Shown piece after piece: positions 23,380 to 26,580 of a stretch of DNA of 26,580 nucleotides; position 1 is the first letter of the stretch, and each line of letters opens with the position of its first letter. This DNA comes from a virus. The DNA lies in the IMG/VR virus record IMGVR_UViG_3300029327_000054, positions 1-26,580 of that record; one strand, 5' to 3'. The notes beneath the pieces are model-generated. The model saw only the letters and a program-made list of their open reading frames with translations. It was not told where the DNA came from and ran no database searches. The translations under genes were made by a program, and so were the position numbers.

Positions 23380-23512
23380 CGTTCAAGATTGAGCTGATGG
23401 GTTGCGCTCCGCTCCACCCATCCTACATGTCGCGGACCGGGCGGGGGAGTCGTAGGATGGGTGGAGAGGAGCGCAACCCATCGATTGCAAGCTAGTGCAA
23501 TCTTGGACGCAA
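23377..23512. repeat. Nested inverted repeat, REP/MITE-like element
   Basis: Outer arms of 15 bases (TTGCGTTCAAGATTG at 23377-23391 against 23498-23512, one mismatch) enclose inner arms of 31 bases (23396-23426 against 23452-23482, 30 of 31 paired). The inner arms have the core GATGGGTTGCG...CACCCATCCTAC; as I recall, palindromes of this kind are dispersed in many bacterial genomes. There is no ORF inside. It looks like a small non-autonomous repeat that landed between cargo and terminase. Confidence 0.7.
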
Positions 23513-23544
23513 AATCGTATTAGAAGGTGGGTAGGTATGCGGAG

Positions 23545-23580
23545 GGCGGTCTCATCCAGTCGGTGGGACCGCCTTTGTTA
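23545..23580 (+). terminator. Intrinsic terminator closing the cargo island
   Basis: GGCGGTCTC (23545-23553) pairs with GGGACCGCC (23565-23573), one G-U pair, 11-base loop, followed by TTTGTTA on the plus strand. On the minus strand no T-run follows, so it would stop cargo transcription without stopping the late operon. Confidence 0.65.
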
Positions 23581-23591
23581 TAGCCTGTGGA

Positions 23592-25052
23592 TCAGTAGCC
23601 TTTGAAAGAGGCGGTGCGGCGCTCTCCGATAGCCTCATATTCCACCGGGCCGCCATCGCTACGGGAGGCGGCATGCCAGGCGAGTGCGCAGGCTATGGCT
23701 GCGTCGCCGTGGCGCTTGCCGCCGTCCCGGCCTTTTCCGCGGTAATTTTCGGGGACTCTCGCAACGCCTTTTTCCATTCTCACCGAGCGCAGGTCGTCCA
23801 GTATATCGGGGTCTTTGGGGATCAGGATGGTTCTGTCCTCGAAGGCCGCACGGCACGAGGCCATATTTTCGAGGTACCATTTATCGGTCAGCATCACCTG
23901 CTTGATGCGCCGGCTTCCGTAGCGCTGCATGGCGACCTCGGCCAGGTAGTGGCCGTTTCCGCGCGCGTCCATTGCACCTCCCGAGAAGCGCGGAAGCCTG
24001 TCCGCGATATGGAAAAGTACCTGCTCCTGCTGGCGGAACGGAACATTTCGAAGCTCGACGACAAAGGGGGCGCGGTACCTCATCTTTCCGATTTCTTGCA
24101 GAGGGAAGATGACGGTTAGATCGCCGCTTCGGCCAAAATCTTCGCCGAAAAACGAGGGTCGCTCCGGTGGAAGGTCTTCCATGAGCGCAGTGACGTTTTG
24201 GTTCAGCCAATCGTTCATTTCGGCCCACCGCCGCTCTTCGGGCAATTCCGCGAACTCGGGCCTGCATGCCTTGCGAATTACTGGAATATCTTCATCCATG
24301 CACGATTCGATGAGGGCTCGTGGAATCCATGCGCCAGACCCACGGCTCGGAACGCAGAAAAGTTCCTCGTCCGCAAACTCGCCGTAGAAATCGACTAGTT
24401 CCTTCCTCCAGGCCGATTCGGACCCTTCCGACCAGGGCTTCCCGGTCCGCAGGCAAATGCGCCTGAAAAGCCCTTGTTGCAGTGCATCATCGAGGGTTAT
24501 CCGGTGGATCGAGTAAGGCTTTTTACCCGAACGCACATCATTTACGAGTTCATTAAAAGGATTTTCATCGCCGTTGTGGGTGCTTATGACGGCCAGCCTG
24601 CCGCCCCACATGAGCAGGGCGACGGCGGCCTTGAGGAGCTGAGGCAGGTCGTTGTGGAATGCGGCTTCATCAATTACCACCTTGCCCTGCTTGCCCCGGA
24701 GATTGCTCGGGCGGCTCGATAGGGCAGTTACCCTGAAATTTGACGCAAAACGTATTCGATAGCCGAGGATATCCTTCTCCTCGTCCCGGATCATCGCCTC
24801 TTCCATCCGGTCGGCGGCGATGCCCAGGTTTCGCGCCCAAAATGCCGTGTCGTTTATGAACTCGATTGCCATTTCGCGGCTGTATCCAATGTACCAGACG
24901 TTCATTCCGCCGGTGGAAGCCGCCGTTAGGGCTGAATCCGCCGCTTCGCACCAGCTCAGCCCCACCCGTCGTGACTTTTCGCAAACTTTCACCGGCGCGG
25001 GATCGTAAATCCACCTTTGCTGGTAGGGGAGAAGGGCGTAAGGCGATATCAT
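23592..25052 (-). CDS. Terminase large subunit, Mu gp28-like
   Basis: A 486-residue packaging motor and nuclease. ATPase part: a Walker A variant CEKSRRVGLSW at 24-34, Walker B VVIDE at 125-129 and the coupling motif ISTHNG at 156-161. Nuclease part: the acidic residues Asp305 in EDFGRSGD, Asp362 in MDARGNGHYLAE and Asp450 in KRHGDAAIACALA, the usual RNase H-like triad. Length and motifs are those of Mu gp28-type terminases. The ATG at 25052 overlaps the small-subunit stop as ATGA. In Mu-like phages the portal follows immediately; here the 2.6-kb divergent island intervenes. Confidence 0.93.
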   Translation of the reverse strand: MISPYALLPYQQRWIYDPAPVKVCEKSRRVGLSWCEAADSALTAASTGGMNVWYIGYSREMAIEFINDTAFWARNLGIAADRMEEAMIRDEEKDILGYRIRFASNFRVTALSSRPSNLRGKQGKVVIDEAAFHNDLPQLLKAAVALLMWGGRLAVISTHNGDENPFNELVNDVRSGKKPYSIHRITLDDALQQGLFRRICLRTGKPWSEGSESAWRKELVDFYGEFADEELFCVPSRGSGAWIPRALIESCMDEDIPVIRKACRPEFAELPEERRWAEMNDWLNQNVTALMEDLPPERPSFFGEDFGRSGDLTVIFPLQEIGKMRYRAPFVVELRNVPFRQQEQVLFHIADRLPRFSGGAMDARGNGHYLAEVAMQRYGSRRIKQVMLTDKWYLENMASCRAAFEDRTILIPKDPDILDDLRSVRMEKGVARVPENYRGKGRDGGKRHGDAAIACALAWHAASRSDGGPVEYEAIGERRTASFKGY

Positions 25053-25570
25053 TCGGCAATCCCGAGTATCTTTCGCCGGATCTCCTCGGCGGCTTCTTCC
25101 GACAGGCCGTTTTTGCGGGTTTTCTGTCCGACCTCTTCGGCAGCCTTTTCCACCCGCGCCCGGAATTCCAGCCGAAGCCTCTCGCGCTGCACGTTGGATG
25201 ACTGGAGCCTCGCGAAATCGGAGAGGAGCTTTGGCAGGATATCGATCTTTATTTCTCCCTTGAGCTGCGACTCGATTATCATCTGCGCGAAAAGGCGGGA
25301 TGCCGCCTCGCCAAGCACCAGGCCGTCCTCGTTATCGGATGCCAGCGCCCGAGATTTTTCCTCGATTACACGCAGCCGCCTGTAGCATTCGAGAAAGTCA
25401 TTGCCGTAGCGTCCGATGGTCGTCTTTTCAATATCGTGTCCCTGCTCGGCAAGAAAGCTCCCTATCTCCTCGAAGCTCGAACCCTCAACGAGCAGCCTGT
25501 CCACCTGTTCGGCGACATGGGGGGGAAGCTCTTTTGCTTTCCCTCTTCTTTTCCGGACTGTCCCGGCCAT
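25049..25570 (-). CDS. Terminase small subunit, DUF3486 / Mu gp27-like
   Basis: A 173-residue protein. I chose the ATG at 25570, which overlaps the upstream stop as TGATG and has GGGAG 8 bases upstream; the frame is open from 25609. The N-terminus AGTVRKRRGKAKELPPHVAEQVDRLLVEGSSFEEIGSFLAEQGHDIEKTTIGRYGND carries the helix-turn-helix of the DUF3486 group, followed by long charged helices (FLECYRRLRVIEEKSRALA, VQRERLRLEFRARVEKAAEEV). It should recognise phage DNA and hand it to the large subunit. Confidence 0.85.
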   Translation of the reverse strand: MAGTVRKRRGKAKELPPHVAEQVDRLLVEGSSFEEIGSFLAEQGHDIEKTTIGRYGNDFLECYRRLRVIEEKSRALASDNEDGLVLGEAASRLFAQMIIESQLKGEIKIDILPKLLSDFARLQSSNVQRERLRLEFRARVEKAAEEVGQKTRKNGLSEEAAEEIRRKILGIAE

Positions 25571-25815
25571 CAGGCAAGCTCCCGCTCGATTTCCCGGATC
25601 TCTTCGCACAGCGGCAGGTATGATTCGCGCAGCCGATGGAGGTCGGATATAAGCTCAAGGGCCTCGTCGGTTCGCAGCTCCTTTAGGGGTATGACCGAGG
25701 CGGGCTGAATGATCTGCTTTATGGCCGAAATAAGGCCCTGGGCCCGCGCCGCCAGACGCATCCGCTCCATCTTCTTTTCCTGAAGAGCCCCTTTGAGGAT
25801 CAGCCGCTCGCTCAT
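25570..25815 (-). CDS. Small coiled-coil protein upstream of terminase, unknown
   Basis: An 81-residue, highly charged, predicted all-helical protein: MSERLILKGALQEKKMERMRLAARAQGL, a short loop IIQPASVIPL, then TDEALELISDLHRLRESYLPLCEEIREIERELA. No membrane segment. Its ATG overlaps the upstream stop (ATGA) and its TGA overlaps the terminase small subunit ATG (TGATG), with GGAGG repeats upstream. Mu-like phages carry small genes at this position (Mu gp25/gp26 region); no exact family is recognised and no function is claimed. Confidence 0.7.
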   Translation of the reverse strand: MSERLILKGALQEKKMERMRLAARAQGLISAIKQIIQPASVIPLKELRTDEALELISDLHRLRESYLPLCEEIREIERELA

Positions 25816-26177
25816 CCCTCCTCCCTCCCCGTAGCCTGTTTTTTGAGCCGCACCATCGGACAGAACTGGTTCAAACCTATCTGGTCACTCAGCTTCGCAA
25901 ATCCCTGGGCGTTCATAATGAGGACGTCCTTCTGGTCGGATGCCAGGCTGGCGTAAACCTTTACCAATTCAACGTTGTCCTCGTACATGCGGCGCACCTC
26001 GGAAAGACCGTCCTCGAAGACCTTCTGCTGTCTCAGGGTATCTTCGCGGTATGCCCGAAGCGTTCTGTCGTGGCTCCTCTCGCTGAAGTACCAGACCACG
26101 AAGATTATTCCCGGAATGCCAAATGAGGAGACAATCTTTACGGCAAGATCCAATGCAATCTGGTCCATTCCGGGCAT
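25812..26177 (-). CDS. Membrane-anchored coiled-coil protein in the lysis region
   Basis: A 121-residue protein with one transmembrane helix at about 12-31 (AVKIVSSFGIPGIIFVVWYF) and a charged, probably coiled-coil body (ERSHDRTLRAYREDTLRQQKVFEDGLSEVRRMYEDNVELV). It starts one base after the holin stop (TAGGATG), with GGAAG 7 bases upstream. In Mu-like phages a small single-TM coiled-coil gene (DUF2730 or similar) sits between holin and terminase, and this one holds that place, though I cannot assign it to DUF2730. A role in lysis, for example as spanin or holin regulator, is possible but unproved. Confidence 0.7.
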   Translation of the reverse strand: MPGMDQIALDLAVKIVSSFGIPGIIFVVWYFSERSHDRTLRAYREDTLRQQKVFEDGLSEVRRMYEDNVELVKVYASLASDQKDVLIMNAQGFAKLSDQIGLNQFCPMVRLKKQATGREEG

Positions 26178-26178
26178 C

Positions 26179-26580
26179 CTAATTCTTCCAGGCCTTGACG
26201 CTCTTTTCCACCGAGCGGCCGACTATGTAGCCGCCAACACCGAGCTTCAGCAATTCCCACATGTCGGGTGGGACGTCCAGGCGGACAAGCGAGAAGATCG
26301 GGGCGATGATGTAGTTGTGAGCGATAACATAAGTGAAAGTCAGCATCAGGATAGGTCGCCAGTTTCTCTGGAGCCAACTGTTGCCCTCCGCTTCAGCGAC
26401 AATTATCTGCGCCTGCGATTCGATTTCTTTCTGGAAAAGGGAGAAATCCTGGTTGAGCATCTGGATTTCGAGGTCATGCTTCAACTTGTTCGCCAAATCC
26501 TTGTCCTGCACCATCTTGTCGATTACTTCGACAGCCTGGCCGATCAATTTTCCGATAACGGGCAAAGCGCTCAGAAACAT
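26179..26580 (-). CDS. Holin of the 3TM / GTA-holin type
   Basis: A 133-residue protein whose ATG is the last triplet of the window, so the ribosome site is not visible and a longer start cannot be excluded. Residues 20-65 are a charged amphipathic region (LANKLKHDLEIQMLNQDFSLFQKEIESQAQIIVAEAEG), then SWLQRNWRPILMLTFTYVI begins the hydrophobic part at 69, with helices at about 76-98 and 107-121. The N-WRP-motif and layout are typical of the 'holin of 3TMs, for gene-transfer release' family. It would permeabilise the inner membrane at the end of the lytic cycle. Confidence 0.85.
   Translation of the reverse strand: MFLSALPVIGKLIGQAVEVIDKMVQDKDLANKLKHDLEIQMLNQDFSLFQKEIESQAQIIVAEAEGNSWLQRNWRPILMLTFTYVIAHNYIIAPIFSLVRLDVPPDMWELLKLGVGGYIVGRSVEKSVKAWKN

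Noticed and set aside
1-26580. tRNA, rRNA, CRISPR array, integrase or transposase genes
   Set aside because: None seen on either strand. The label of transposable phage rests only on the Mu-family head genes.

Overview
This window is the late (lysis, head and tail) half of a Mu-related transposable siphophage integrated in a bacterial chromosome. Apart from one small insert, every phage gene lies on the minus strand, so the late operon reads from position 26580 down to about 797. The head genes are of the Mu family (DUF3486 small terminase, gp28-type large terminase, DUF935 portal, gpI protease with nested scaffold, DUF2190, gpT capsid, DUF1320 and DUF1834). The tail genes are of the lambda/siphovirus type (tube protein, G/GT frameshift chaperones, tape measure, gpM-, gpL-, gpK- and gpJ-like tip proteins). 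This is the mosaic known from Pseudomonas phages B3 and D3112. The host is probably a Gram-negative deltaproteobacterium (Desulfobacterota). That guess rests on the moderately high GC, degenerate host-style repeats at gene junctions and a BBP7-type outer-membrane barrel; it is an inference and not a firm assignment.

Layout from right to left. 26580-25570: 3TM holin, a membrane-anchored coiled-coil protein and a small coiled-coil protein. 25570-23592: small and large terminase subunits; all these genes are joined by ATGA/TGATG overlaps. 23580-20953: a 2.6-kb cargo island on the opposite strand, wedged between terminase and portal. It holds two near-identical sigma70 promoters, a coupled pair of small genes (the second DUF2283), a BBP7 outer-membrane barrel gene, an intrinsic terminator and a nested palindromic element. 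20952-16637: portal, protease/scaffold, decoration-type protein, major capsid, DUF1320 and DUF1834 connector proteins. 16158-13608: tail tube, tail chaperone G with a hidden -1 frame T extension, and a very short tape measure. 13566-797: gpM-like protein, two large modular appendage proteins, three small proteins (one of 56 aa), gpL-like protein, NlpC/P60 peptidase, a 1499-aa gpJ-like tip protein and a terminal fibre-like protein. 558-1: an unrelated Lys-rich secreted protein with its own promoter, probably host or a terminal moron.

Points most worth attention: (1) a CCCTTTG slippery site that fuses the G-like chaperone to a 104-codon -1 frame ORF that has no start codon of its own; (2) the divergent cargo island with duplicated promoters; (3) absence of a MuF/gp30-like gene, with an apparently short portal next to the gap; (4) a tape measure of only about 290-305 aa; (5) carbohydrate-binding modules inserted inside the gpJ-like hub, and a G8/beta-helix-like appendage protein. 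I see no tRNA, rRNA, CRISPR array, integrase or transposase in the window, and the phage ends could not be located.
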